Of a stretch of 64,000 nucleotides of DNA, positions 21,431-32,439 are shown one piece after another. Source of the DNA: Hirsutella rhossiliensis (taxonomy: Eukaryota > Ascomycota > Sordariomycetes > Hypocreales > Ophiocordycipitaceae). The position numbers were made by a program, and so were the translations under genes. The DNA lies in assembly GCF_020360975.1 (NCBI RefSeq), contig NW_025408668.1, positions 3,534,001-3,598,000 on the forward strand. Direction: 5' to 3'. Every line of letters begins with the position of its first letter. Within the stretch, counting starts at the first letter, position 1. The notes beneath the pieces are model-generated. The model was not told where the DNA came from. It was given only the letters and a program-made list of their open reading frames with translations, and searched no databases.

Positions 21431-24085
21431 ATCTAGGTTTTATAAGAGGCCGAATTTACTAATTCCTTTAAGGTATCCTTCTTTACTAAAACGTTCTTAA
21501 CCTTATTCTTATTTAGTATTAAGGGACTAAGGCTAGTTAAAGAGACTATAGTTAACGTAGGGACGGCTATAGCTAACTTATAAGGTAGGGCTATTAAGGT
21601 AGAGGCGGCCGCGGGAGATCTTATATCCTCTTAAAGCTTAAACCTTTAGATATAGGCTAATATCGTACTCTAGCGCTATAGTAGTCGATTCGCGCTATAT
21701 TATATCTTTATATTTCTTATCTTTAATATAAAGGTATAGTTAAGGAACCGCTAGGTTAGTATATTAAGTATAGTAAGGAAGAACTTTTATAAGGTAGAGC
21801 GTATAGTACGTTTAATAACTATAGAAAGGTTAGGGGTAGCGAGGGTTAAGTTAAAGAGCTTAGGTAAGATAATAGATAGTAGTATAAAAGAGCTTCTTAA
21901 GAGCCTCTTACTTTATAGCTATTAATAGCCTATATTAAGAGAGGTCCGCCTTAATATATAGCGGAAAATCTAGTCGCTTATCGTTAGCTATAGTATACTA
22001 GCTATTTAGTTTACTATTAACCTAAATAATATTATAAACCTAGTAAAGCTACGACTAGCGGTATACTATATACGCGATCTTAATATAGCTAAGGAGTTCT
22101 TAAAAGGCCTTAGAAATATATATAAATAGGCATAGCTAGCTATATTAGACCCTATAAGCTCCGCTATATTTTTTTACTAAGAGATAAAGCTATTCTTTAA
22201 TTATTATATAAAAGTTAGTAAAGAGTTAGTATTTAAGTATATTAGTAAGTACTATAGCGCTATAAAGACTAATAAATAAAAGGCGCTTTATATTTATAGC
22301 TTACTTTAGTTATAAAGAATTATATATTTTAGCTTAATACTTACTAATATTTATAGGGAGGATTAAGCGGTATATTATAAACGAATTATTTAATACGTCG
22401 ATAGTATCTTCTTTAAGGTAAGAATACCTAAGGTATATTACTAGCGGCTTAAAGTGCTCTTTTAATAGATAAATAGGGTTAAGCTAATATATAAAATAGG
22501 ATTTAGACTAAGAAGGGTTCCGCGCTATATAAGTAGAGGGATCTATAATATCTAATATTAGTTCCTTACTAAATAATACTAAGTAGTTCTTAGACGCGTT
22601 TAACGAGGAGGCTAACTTTTATACTAGCGCGATATAAATATATATATATAGCCCGAGCTATATAAAGTATTCCTTAGGTAAAAGGAAAAGGGATCTTTAT
22701 TAGTTTAAAGCGCTATAGAGGTTAGTCGATAAGACCGCCCTTATAGTAAACGGGGTACTATAGATCTAGAAGATATATAGTATAGTTAATTAATAGAACG
22801 AGGCTATCGCTATTAAGCTTTAGTATAACTATAATATTTTCTTTATTATAATATAGCGTAGACTATAGCTTATCTATATTATAAACTACGCGACTAAGGT
22901 AGAGGACCTAGTATAGAAGTATATAACGGCCGCGGCCGAGCTACTAGCTACTTTAATAGGTAACGGCACGGCTAATAAAGGGTAGGATAGCGGTAAAGAC
23001 ACTACTACCGATAACCTTATTAAGGGGAATAAGACGTAATAGTTCTTAATAAGAGTAGTAAACTAAGTATTTATAGAGCGTCTACTATTATAGGTTAAGG
23101 TTATCGCTTATCTTTTTAGATATCTAGCTAAGTTTACTAATAGTAGCGCCTAAGTATACCTAAATATATCTTTACTATACTAAGAAGTCTTTAGCGATAG
23201 TAGTATCTCTAAGAAGTAGCGCTATAGCTATAAATAATACCTTAGATAAGTTAGTCGTCGTTAAAGAAGTAAACCTAAGAATCTCCTATATTAAGGCGTG
23301 CTAGTACTAAGGAGAGCTACTAAAAGGCCTATACCTATACGATTATATATCGATTATTAGACTAAAATATATCGGTAATAATAAGAGCTAGGCGGCTTAA
23401 AAGAAGGTATCTTTAAAGATAGATAAGCGCTAGGAAGACGCTAGGTTTAGGTGCTTAGGCGCCTAGGTAAGCACGCTACTATTTACTTTAATAGCTACTA
23501 AAGTAAGGACTTTACCTAATAATAATAAGTCGTGCTACTAAAAGTATATAGTAATTACTTTACTAGTAAGTATTATTAAAGAGGCTAACTTAACCCTTTA
23601 AAGGGTAGCTATATAGTATCTTATACTATTTATACTATAGGAGTCCTTCCTAGGTAAAGGAATAAGCGAGATTAATAGTATCTAAGTATAAGCGCGGGAC
23701 GCGCTAGCCCTAAGGATATTATATCTCGTTAATAATATATAGCTACTTCGACGATTAGCTAAAGATATAAAACGTAACGCTAAGTAATAAGTAGCCTTAT
23801 TTAGTAATAGCGACCCTATAGCTATATATATTAAGGAGGGCGGGATAAGCGAGGCGGGTATAAGATCTATAGTAATATATTAGTTTAATAGTATTAGCGA
23901 TATAACGCGCTAATCGATATTATTTAAGGTATAATAGGTATAAAATAAGTAATAGCTAAGTCGCTAGAGCTTATAGTAATAATATAATAGCTTTATTAGT
24001 TTTAGTAATCGGCGCAATGCTTAATAGCCTAGCTTAAAGCTACCGCGACGACTAAATAAAGGGAGAGGTAAATATAGTCGATAAC
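21430..24085. mobile_element. Unidentified RIPed insertion splitting the gypsy RT gene
   Basis: The RT text KKNGKL-LVIDY ends at about 24090 (minus strand), and the following conserved stretch (IIKDR-LLPLI) resumes only at about 21425, so about 2.65 kb has been inserted. Both edges show ATAGT on the plus strand, a possible 5-bp duplication. A plus-strand frame at about 22050-22600 can be read through RIP-type stops (KVSKELVFKYISKYY, REDQAVYYKRII) and looks protein-like, but I recognise no family. No terminal repeats are visible. Confidence 0.5.
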
Positions 24086-25814
24086 TAGTTATAGCTTACC
24101 GTTTTTCTTTAAAATAAATATAACTAGATAGCTTACTTTAGATATTAATATTTATATATATCCTTTTTATAGATTCTTATTAAGGTAGTCGCGTAGCGTT
24201 TATAGTTGCTTTTCGTTTAAGTTATAGATTTTATAGAACGTTAGCGTTATTCTATCTTTAAGATAAATTTTATAGTCTTATTAGCTATATTTAGGTAACC
24301 CTATCTTAAGTTCTTCCTTAAAGAGTTTATTATATTTTTAGTATTCCTAAGGGATATTCTTTATTTTATCTTATAGGCTTTATTCTTTCTTTTAAGAGCT
24401 AGTTTCTCTTAACTTAAGCTCTTTATTAATTTATTTAAGGTCTTTCCTTAGAGTAGTAATAACTTTTTAGATCTTTATATTATATCCTTTATTTTATTTA
24501 TATCGGATACTAGGTTATATAGCCGTATTAGTTAGTATATAGGTCTTATTAGTCGATTTTATTATATCTATTAGTTTAGTTACTATTTTCGTTTATATTA
24601 CTAAAGCCTATAATAATTTACTTAAACGGTTATCCCTTTTATCTTATTTAGTAGCTAAATTATCGTAAAATCTTACTTTCTTTTAAATCTACTAGTCCTA
24701 GAAACTTATATCTTCGTTCTAATATAGCTAGCTAGTTTTCTAGTTAATTAGTAGGTTACTCTCTTATAGCTATAAAAGTCTTAATATAAGGTTATATTCT
24801 TTAATATCTATAATATTAAAGTTAACTTATTCGTCGTAGCCCTAGATATTAATATTAAGGTAATTAATCTCTATATTAATAATTCTATTATTATAGTTAA
24901 AGGCCTCTCCTTTAATATTTATAAGTTTATATAGATCTTTCTTATATCTCTATATAAGTTAGTAATAATTAACGACTTTAAGTAAAACGTAATTACCTAT
25001 TACGCTATAGTTTAAGAGTATACGCGTATAATATCCTATAATTTAGATATTTAATACTATTTAGTTACTATAGCTTACCGTTACTATATATAGGGTCCTT
25101 AGATCTTATTATATCGTGCTAGTCTATAGCCCTTTTATAGATAGCGTACCTCGTTTTTTACTTAGTCCTTATTTATTTTATTTAGGTATTCTTCTTTAAT
25201 TTATTATTAATATTATTTCTTTATATTTTCGTCGCGTAGTATTATATTAGGGCTTAAGAGACTAATTTCTTATAGCTAATCGAAGATTTCTTATTTCTTA
25301 ACGCTATATTATTTATATTATACTACTTTATAGTTAATTACGTACTATACTTTATAATTTTATTTGTTTTTATACTAAAGGTTAAGTTTTTATTCTATAT
25401 CTTTTTATTTTTTATATAGTATTTCTATATCGATTTTTCCTTAGTTAAATATAGCTTATAGCCTTCGTACGTATTACTAATAATCTTTTAGTATACTATT
25501 ATATCGTTTATACTATACTTATGCTTTTTTATATTTATAAACTCTATAGTTTAGGTATATATATTTATTATAATCTTCTTTATCGTATTTAACTTATTAC
25601 GTAAGTCTTTAAAAGATTAAGGGTTCGGATACCTTAAAGTAAGTAGCATTATACTATTCCTTTATTTTAGCGTATTTATAGATTTTATATATCTCTAAAA
25701 GATATCTCGTTAATAAACTATAATTATCGCGGTATTTAAGTAGCGTGCTATAATTAGGTTCTAATAATATAACTTAGTCGTTTAAGTAGCGTTAATCGAT
25801 TTTCTAGTAATCTA
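24085..25814 (-). pseudogene. Middle part of the large gypsy element (protease to RT start)
   Basis: At 24085-24160 the minus strand reads KGYI-ISKVSYLVIFILKKNGKL, the RIP-altered form of the gypsy RT entry motif (K-GYI..S.SP...V.FV.KK.GKLR). From 24.2 to 25.8 kb the sequence should cover the protease and the gag-pol junction, but no catalytic triplet can be read with confidence. Confidence 0.6.
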
Positions 25815-26000
25815 TATAAGAGTCTTTAACTATTGTGGGTTATGGGCTTAGGCTACGGCCCAAGCCGTGTAGTCACGTGCGGAGGGCCGGATCCCGCACG
25901 CATGTGTGCGGGCCAGCCGCGCATAGGAGAGCTCTGCATAGCTTATTAACATCATCCTACGGACGGCACCTGCGCGTACGCCTCTGCCTACTCCGTGATA
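25815..26000 (+). repeat. 5' LTR of chromovirus 2
   Basis: It starts TATAAGAGTC and ends CCGTGATA. It differs from the 3' LTR by transitions of RIP type (for example TTATTAAC against TTGTTAAC, GATA against GACA). It includes a palindrome-rich GC segment and ATAGCTTAT at 25938-25946. Confidence 0.88.
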
Positions 26001-26002
26001 GT

Positions 26003-26011
26003 ATAAGCTAT
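26003..26011 (+). other. Self-complementary primer-binding site of chromovirus 2
   Basis: ATAAGCTAT, two bases inside the 5' LTR, is the reverse complement of ATAGCTTAT at 25938-25946 in the LTR. The less-RIPed 3' LTR reads ATAGCTTGTTAAC, implying an ancestral CAAGCTAT primer site. This is again the self-priming layout. Confidence 0.6.
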
Positions 26012-26017
26012 CAATTA

Positions 26018-27262
26018 ATGGATCTAATGGATGTCTCTCCGGAGAGGGCGCCTCCCCCTCGAGGAAGCACTCCGCCCCTCCCCGGACGGACAGGAAGTAT
26101 CGCAGCCATCCTGGAAGCGATTAGAAGCGCGACGGCTAGCGAGAAGGACGAGGTTCTCGCTGCACTAGGGGAGCCGTCGGCGAGACCGGCTTTGACCCCT
26201 ACGACCTCCGCAACGCCGGTTACGGCGGCGACACCACCGACGAGGAAGCCGCTCCCTTGGCCGACTTGGGACGGCAAGCCGGAGTCCTTTTACTTCTTCC
26301 TTAGCCGGCTATAGACGAAGTTTATGACCGACGAGAAATGGGGCCTAAATGGCTGTCGCGACATAGCGTGGTATTCGCTCCTCCACACGCTGCCGGAGCC
26401 CTAGATGCGGCGGATCTCCGGATTCTGGGATAAGGGCGGCCCCGGGGGCAGACGCGACCTATAAGACTTCTTCTAATACCTTATATATGCGTTCGGCAAC
26501 GTGCAGGAGCGGGAGAAGGCGTAAGATAGGCTGCGGACCCTTAAGCAGAGAGACGGATAAACCTTTAGCGAATTCCTTCCTAATTTCGAAGAGACGCTCT
26601 TACGGGCAGCGGGGACTACGGTGTAGGAAGACAGCGCGAAGCTTATATAGCTACGGAATTCGATCACGCCGGCCCTACGGGAGCTACTTATCCCCGTGAT
26701 TATGCCTACTAACTACGGCGAGTACGTGAGCCGGTTAATAAAGGTGGCTTAGGGCTACGAGCAGATGCCGCGTTTCTAGAAGCTCCGTAAGCGCACGCCG
26801 TATAGCGGCGACGGGATTACCGCCCCTCCGTAAGATAAATAACCGGCTATCGACACGGACGGGGATACCCTAATGTCGGCTACCCGCACGGACCGGGCTA
26901 GACGCGGTAAGAAGACGCCGTCGACTACCCCCTACACCGCCCCGCACTCTAAGTAGCGGGCGAAGTAAGTAACGAGCGAGGAAATCGGGAAGAGGAAAGC
27001 TAACGGCCGCTGCCTACGTTACGGAGCATCTACGTACTTTATATTAAAATGCCCCTTCCTTTTAGCTAAGCGGCCCGTGGCGGTTCGAGTAGCGAAGATA
27101 GAACCGCTCCTCGCCTTAGACGATGAGGAGGACTCCGCCCCCCTAGGCCCGGAGGAAAAGAGTAGCCTGAGTAAAGACGGGCCTCGAGCCCTAATTGCTA
27201 GCACCAGCAAAGGAGAAGGAAGAATTGTCCGCCCGTATGTAAGAGGAGCCACTTTAATATAG
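26018..27262 (+). pseudogene. Chromovirus 2 gag, RIP-interrupted
   Basis: ATG 26018 opens 99 clean codons (MDLMDVSPERAPPPRG...; PLPWPTWDGKPESFYFFLSR) ending at TAG 26312. The same frame continues through further TAG codons with KWGLNGCRDIAWYSLLHTLP, FGNVQEREKA and NYGEYVSRLIKVA, the capsid domain of gypsy gags. A zinc-knuckle-like RCLRYG..TYFILKCP near 27010-27060 has lost cysteines. The start lies only 7 bp after the primer site. RIP-type stops increase away from the 5' end. Confidence 0.75.
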
Positions 27263-27269
27263 GTTGTGA

Positions 27270-30200
27270 TTAATAACTCTGCCCGTCGCCGCCCTTATGA
27301 CGAGGGCTGCTAGTGCTACGCCGTAGTTAACGAGGCGCTTGCGCGAGAGATATAAGTGCCGGTAGAAAAGATCGCCCTGGCGAGTAAAGCGCGCCTTAGG
27401 CGCGATAGAGGTGCGGTAATTAGGGCATTACGTAGCTAGCTATGAGGTCGACGGTTGCTATGTTTATCGCCTATGTGATCCCCTAACTAGAGTTTCCCTT
27501 AATCCTCGGGAAACCCTGGTTATTATATATAGAGTTATACTCGGTTCCGTACTAGAGGAAGCTATGGTTTAGGCCTACGTAACGGTGGGTCCGCCACGAC
27601 GACGGTTCCGTAGGCGTGGGACTAGGCGTGCGAGCTTTATGCTCGGCATAAGAAGTCCTTGCCTCTATCTTTATAGGAACCGTGCGATGGGTAGAGCGGG
27701 GGCAGGGCCGGGCAGCGGCTGACGCAGCGGTCTGCGTAGTCAGCCTAGCGGACATCGATAAGGCCCTCCGGACGAAGAAGCCGAAGTCGCCCTCTAAGCT
27801 ACGGCAATAGATACCGGAGCGCTTTCACGACCTCCTGCCGCTATTCGAGTCCTAGGAAGCGGATAAGCTTAACCCGTATAAGCCGGGGGTAGACCATAGG
27901 ATCGTACTCCGCACCGATAAGAAGGGGCAGGAACTGCCCGCACCGTTCGGACCGCTATATAGTATATTACACGCGGAGCTGCTGGTGCTAAAGAAGACGC
28001 CAGGGACTCCTAGATAAGGGTTTTATTTAAGCAAGCAGCTCCGGCAGGAGCGCCGGTCCTATTCGTGCGTAAACTAGGGGCGGGATACGGTTCTATCAGC
28101 TCGGATACGCTCCGTAACCTTTCGAAGGCGAAGTGGTTTACGAAGCTTAATATAAAATAGGCGTTCTATAAGGTACGGATCTCGGAGGGTGACGAGTGGA
28201 AGACGGCGTTCCGTATACGCTACGGCTTATTCGAGTGGCTTATAACGCCCTTCGGCCTCTTAGGAGCGCCCGCCACCTTCCAGCGTTATATTAACAACGT
28301 ACTTCGGGACTTCCTTAATAAGTTCGCCTCCGTATACGTAGATAATATCCTTATCTATACGAGCGGCTCCTACGAGGACTATATACGGAAAGTGCAGAGG
28401 GTCCTAGAGCGCCTCTAACTTTATAGGCTCTACCTCGACCCGGATAAGTGCGAATTCGGTTAAGAGGTTATACTTAGCTTTATTATCTACGTAGGCGCAT
28501 ATAAAGCGGACCCTGTAAAGATCTAGGCGATTCGGGACTAAGCTGCCCTAACTACGTAGATAGGCGCGGAGCTTCCTTAGGTTCGCGAACTATTATAGGA
28601 TGTTTATGCTTCTCCCGTATTATAATGCCCTTAAACGAGATTACCGGGAAGCGGACCGCCTTTCGCTAGGGGCCCGTATAGGAAGGAGCGTTCTATACGC
28701 TTAAGGACCTATTCTCTTAAGCCCCGGTGCTACTCTAGTAGGACTTCGACCGGTCTACGTTAGTTAAAGCGGACTATAGCGGCTAGGCACTCGGAGGAAC
28801 GCTCTCCTAGGAGGTAGACGGGCGGAAGCAACCGGTGGCGTTCCACTCCCGCAAGCTAACCCCAGCGGAGCGGAATTACGCTATTTACGATAGGGAGATG
28901 CTAGCGATTATTAGCTGCCTCGAGCAATGGTAAGCGGAGCTCCGGAGCTATAAGAGCTTCGAGGTTCTTATAGACTATAGGAACCTCGAGTACTTTATAA
29001 CTCGCTAGCACCTCTCGGAGCGGCAAGCCCGCTAGGCGGAGTATCTCTTACGCTTTAACTTCTCGATTAAGTACCGCCCCGGGCGGGACTCCGCGGTCCT
29101 AGACGCGCTTTCCCGGAGGGATCAGGACCGGCCGATAGGAGCGGACATCGAGGCCCGGGATCTATAGCTTATCCCGCAGGAAGCACTACGGACTTATATA
29201 GGAGCTTCCCTAGTAGAGGAAGACGCGGTGCTAGCGAATAAGCTTCCCCCCGCGCCCTTGCCTCGGTCCGGCGAGGAGGGATAGACCGGCCCGGGGGCGC
29301 GCGCGGCGAGAGTGTTCTAAGATGAGGCCCTTTAACGCTTATGGGATAGGATGGCGGCCCTAGACCGCACCTACGAGGGCGTGCGCCGCGCCGTTGAGTC
29401 CGGCGCTCGACGCCTAGATCCGAAGCTAAAGCTAAAAGTATAGGTGGCCGACTGCTATATCGACCTACGGGGGCATCTACGCTAGCGGGGGAGACTATAG
29501 GTACCGGGCGCACCGTATACCACGGAAGCTAAGGAGAAGGAGGGACCGCCGGAGCTAGACGAACGGAACGAGCTCCGAGGGAGGCTAGTCTAACTTATCT
29601 ATGACTCTAGCGTCGTAGGTCACCTAGGCAGATAGGGCACAGCAGCAGGCCTTGCGAGGGACTTTTACTAGCCCCTCCTATAGCACCACGTTCGTCGCTT
29701 CCTCCGTAACTACGATATCTACGGCCGCACGAAGATCTAGAGGGCGTAGCTTAAGGGGCTGCTTAAGCAGCTTCCGGTGCCCGACCGGTTCTATACGTAT
29801 ATATAGATAGACTTTATAACGGACCTCCTACTTATAGAGGGCGGCAACCGCTATATATAGGTAATTAAGGACCGACTTAGTAAGTCTATAGTATTAGAGC
29901 CGATGCCGTCTATAGTGGCCTATAACTAAGTAGACTAGGACCGGTAGCTCCCCGCGGCCTAACTTACGTTAAATAGTAGACTATATACCTTTATTAGGAT
30001 GGCCCCTTTCTTTGCAACGCATAGCTTCGAACCACCCTTACTAGCTCCCTTTACCGTAGACGTGGCAGCGGAGCAGTATAGTAATTCGTTACCGGAGGGC
30101 CGCGCCTCCGCGTTCGTACGAAAGCTATAGGAGACCATAGATTATTGCTAATCCGCGATGGCCGCCGCGGCGTAAGATTAGGAGCGGCACGCTAATAAGA

Positions 30201-30720
30201 CTAAGGCCCTAGCAAATAGGTTCGCGGCAGGAGATAAGGTATAGCTAGACCTCCGTAACTATAGGTCGGCACGACTAAAGAAGAAGCTTAACTAGCTATA
30301 CGCGAAGTTCACGGTGCGGAGGGTTATTAGCCCGTAGGTTATAGAGCTCGATAGTCTCCTAACGGGGGTCTATAATAAGATCAACGTAGACCTCCTTCGT
30401 AGAGCCTCCTCTAACCCGCTGCCCGGATAAGAAGCAGCGGACGCCTAACCGCCCGCAATCGAGGTAGAGGGAGAGGACGAGTTCGAGGTCGAAGAGATAC
30501 GGGCCGCGCGATAGAAAAAGGTCGGTAGGGGGAAACGCCGGGAGGTCCTCGTTAAGTGGCGCGGGTATCTCGACCCTACGTAGGAACCCGTACGTGAGTT
30601 TGCGGGAACCGCAGCCCTCGATAAGTTCAAAGCCTTATTCGGAACGGTAGACGAGAACGACGGACTAGCGGACCACCGATAGTAGCCCGGGCTAGGACCA
30701 CGAAGTAGGCAAAGCGGAGT
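27270..30720 (+). pseudogene. Chromovirus 2 pol (protease, RT, RNase H, integrase, chromodomain), RIP-interrupted
   Basis: Readable landmarks on the plus strand: [20 protein letters not shown] at about 28195-28255; RT box YVDN at 28335-28346 (Asp to Asn by RIP); RNase H near 28740-29100; the integrase zinc region near 29620-29730 and core near 29800-30000; and a chromodomain with EVLVKWRGYLDPT at about 30540-30580. A short deletion removes the FCVDYRGLN block near 28080, where LFVRKLGAG runs straight into SSDTLRNL. Tens of TAG codons replace Gln and Trp. The element is dead in cis. Confidence 0.85.
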
Positions 30721-30772
30721 AGGTAGTCACGATAACGCGAGCGCAATTATATAAGCGGAGATAAAAACAGCG

Positions 30773-30778
30773 TTTATT
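30773..30778 (-). terminator. AATAAA polyadenylation-type signal for the antisense frame
   Basis: On the minus strand AAAATAAACG occurs 30 bp after the stop codon at 30808, a suitable place for a fungal 3'-end signal. Confidence 0.4.
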
Positions 30779-30807
30779 TTAGGGCGGAGCCCCTAGACTA
30801 CCTAGAC

Positions 30808-31716
30808 CTACTCCTCGTCCTTATCGTCGTCCTTATCCTTATCCTCGTCGTCCTCCTCCACCTTATTAGCGGCGGCGGCGCTCTCTAGGGCGCTTAGGCG
30901 GCCCTCTAGGCCCGCGAGCCAGTCGGCGGCAGCGGCGGCTCCGGGGGCTCCGGGGCGGGGCCCGCCAGCAGCAGCGGCGGGGGCGGCGGGCACGGCTATA
31001 GGGACCGCCGATAGGGCGACGGAGGCAGTGTCCCTAGTGCCGGGAGAGTCAGTAGCGGAAGCAGAAGAGCTAGATAAGAGGAACTTACTTAGGGACGAGG
31101 CCCTAGCGCTCGAGGGCGCGGAGATTGCGGTAGGCGGCGGCGGCGGCGGTGAGGCGCTTCTTGGCAGCCCCCCGTGCCTGCCCGTGCGCGCCGGCCTTCT
31201 AAGCCGACGCCGCAGCGAGCAGGACGGGAGGCGCCGCCTCATAGGCGCGGCCGGCACGCGCGCACTAGTAACAACTGCCGCCACGGCGGCGCCCGACTTG
31301 GTCGGCGTAGGGGAGCTCCTACGACGCGCACCGCACATAGGGGGCCGCGCGGGCGGCTCCGGCCTGCACTTGGCGTTTGTGCTTTGAGAAGTTAGCGGAA
31401 AATGGCCACCACGCTCGCTAGGCAGCGGACTTACGGGGGTGGCAGTGGCGGAGGCGGGGGCGGAAGGGCCGGGCGTCACGGCCGGCGGCGGGGACGGCGT
31501 CGTTACCCGGAAGGGCGACGTGAGGGCGGCCAGCGCAGCGGAGGCAGAGGCGGCGGCGGTGGGCGCGGTCGCGGGGGCGCGGGCAGGAGCAGCGGCAGCG
31601 GCGGAGCCGTCGTCGGCCGTGCCCAGCACGGCGTCGACGAACGACTCCGCACGCTCCGAGAAGGAGGAAGCGGGGGAGGGGGAGGCAGATATGTCTATCG
31701 CGGAAGTCAGCATCAC
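30808..31716 (-). CDS. Antisense ORF inside chromovirus 2: Ala/Pro/Ser-rich protein with coiled coil and acidic tail
   Basis: A 302-codon frame runs opposite to gag-pol between pol and the 3' LTR. The N-terminus (MMLTSAIDISASPSPASSFS, ERAESFVDAVLG) is followed by Ala/Pro/Ser-rich sequence, an Arg-rich centre, a short predicted coiled coil (WLAGLEGRLSALESAAAANK) and an acidic tail of D/E/K (last 17 residues). It has no Trp in its central part and few Gln codons, so RIP would rarely create stops; an intact frame is therefore weak evidence of selection. Around 31080-31260 another minus frame with TAG codons also looks protein-like, so the ancestral frame may differ there. Upstream promoter signals and a downstream AATAAA support a transcription unit. 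Function unknown; no similarity to retroviral proteins recognised. Confidence 0.5.
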   Translation of the reverse strand: MMLTSAIDISASPSPASSFSERAESFVDAVLGTADDGSAAAAAPARAPATAPTAAASASAALAALTSPFRVTTPSPPPAVTPGPSAPASATATPVSPLPSERGGHFPLTSQSTNAKCRPEPPARPPMCGARRRSSPTPTKSGAAVAAVVTSARVPAAPMRRRLPSCSLRRRLRRPARTGRHGGLPRSASPPPPPPTAISAPSSARASSLSKFLLSSSSASATDSPGTRDTASVALSAVPIAVPAAPAAAAGGPRPGAPGAAAAADWLAGLEGRLSALESAAAANKVEEDDEDKDKDDDKDEE

Positions 31717-31898
31717 GGATTGCGGCCTCCCGCTCTATAGGGCGGAGAACTTACTAGTTAAAGTTGTTGTTGTTGGGGCTATTGTTGCTGCTGCGGCTGT
31801 TACTGCGAGCACACGTTAATAAAGCGGCCCGCATAGCTAGGAACGAACTAACGCCCTAGGTAGAGCGGAACTTACCTATTGCTACTACTGCTGCGGTT

Positions 31899-31954
31899 AA
31901 AGAAGAAGGAGAAGGAAAGGAAGGAGGAAGGGGGGGATGCCGCCTTATATACCC
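31899..31954 (-). promoter_or_regulatory. Antisense promoter in chromovirus 2: TATA box and pyrimidine tract
   Basis: On the minus strand GGGTATATAAGG (31954-31943) is followed by about 38 bases of nearly pure C and T (31936-31899), the usual layout of fungal start regions. The antisense ATG lies about 180 bp further on. A GTAAGT donor at 31875-31870 with several CAG acceptors before 31790 allows a 5'-UTR intron. Confidence 0.5.
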
Positions 31955-32248
31955 CTAGGTAGAGGAGGCTGCCTAAGGCCGAGGGGACGGGCAACCTAAG
32001 GCTTACGTAGGTCCGGGCCGGCCGCCGGCTACCTAGGGGCGCATATAATAGGTTGCGCCCCTATTTAAACGGCCAGCCGGCCGATAAGTATGGAGCCCGG
32101 TTCCGGCTGCCCGCTAATAGGCGGGGACACAGGCTAGTAGGGCCAGCACGATTAACGGAAAAGGGCAGGGTGGAGCTAGCGGCACGGGCCCTATAGTGCG
32201 GAAGCCGTTAATAGGGCAACGCCGCGCCGCGCTCGAGGGAGGGCATTG

Positions 32249-32434
32249 TATAAGAGTCTTTAACTATTGTGGGTTGTGGGCTTAGGCTACGGCCTAAGCC
32301 GTGTAGTCACGTGCGGAGGGCCGGATCCCGCACGCATGTGTGCGGGCCAGCCGCGCATAGGAGAGCTCTGCATAGCTTGTTAACATCATCCTACGGACGG
32401 CACCTACGCGCACGCCTCTGCCTACTCCGTGACA
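32249..32434 (+). repeat. 3' LTR of chromovirus 2
   Basis: 186 bp, nearly identical to 25815-26000, ending CCGTGACA and followed by ATCTA. A short purine tract (GAGGGAGGG, about 32235-32243) precedes it. Confidence 0.88.
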
Positions 32435-32439
32435 ATCTA

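Larger units (their letters stand above)
25810..32439 (+). mobile_element. Ty3/gypsy chromovirus 2, nested, partly RIPed
   Basis: LTRs of 186 bp (25815-26000, 32249-32434) are flanked by the 5-bp duplication ATCTA (25810-25814, 32435-32439), placing the insertion inside the large minus-strand gypsy element. The interior encodes gag, RT, RNase H, integrase and a chromodomain on the plus strand, with CAG or TGG converted to TAG throughout. It also contains about 1.5 kb between pol and the 3' LTR that is GC-rich, hardly RIPed and holds an antisense frame. RIP is milder than in the host element, so it arrived later. Confidence 0.92.

Noticed and set aside
31028..31819. Three plus-strand open frames of 112-126 codons (31028, 31402, 31439) opposite the antisense ORF
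   Set aside because: They are Gly/Arg/Ala-rich shadows of a GC-rich segment, without initiation context or domain; the minus strand has the promoter-like signals.
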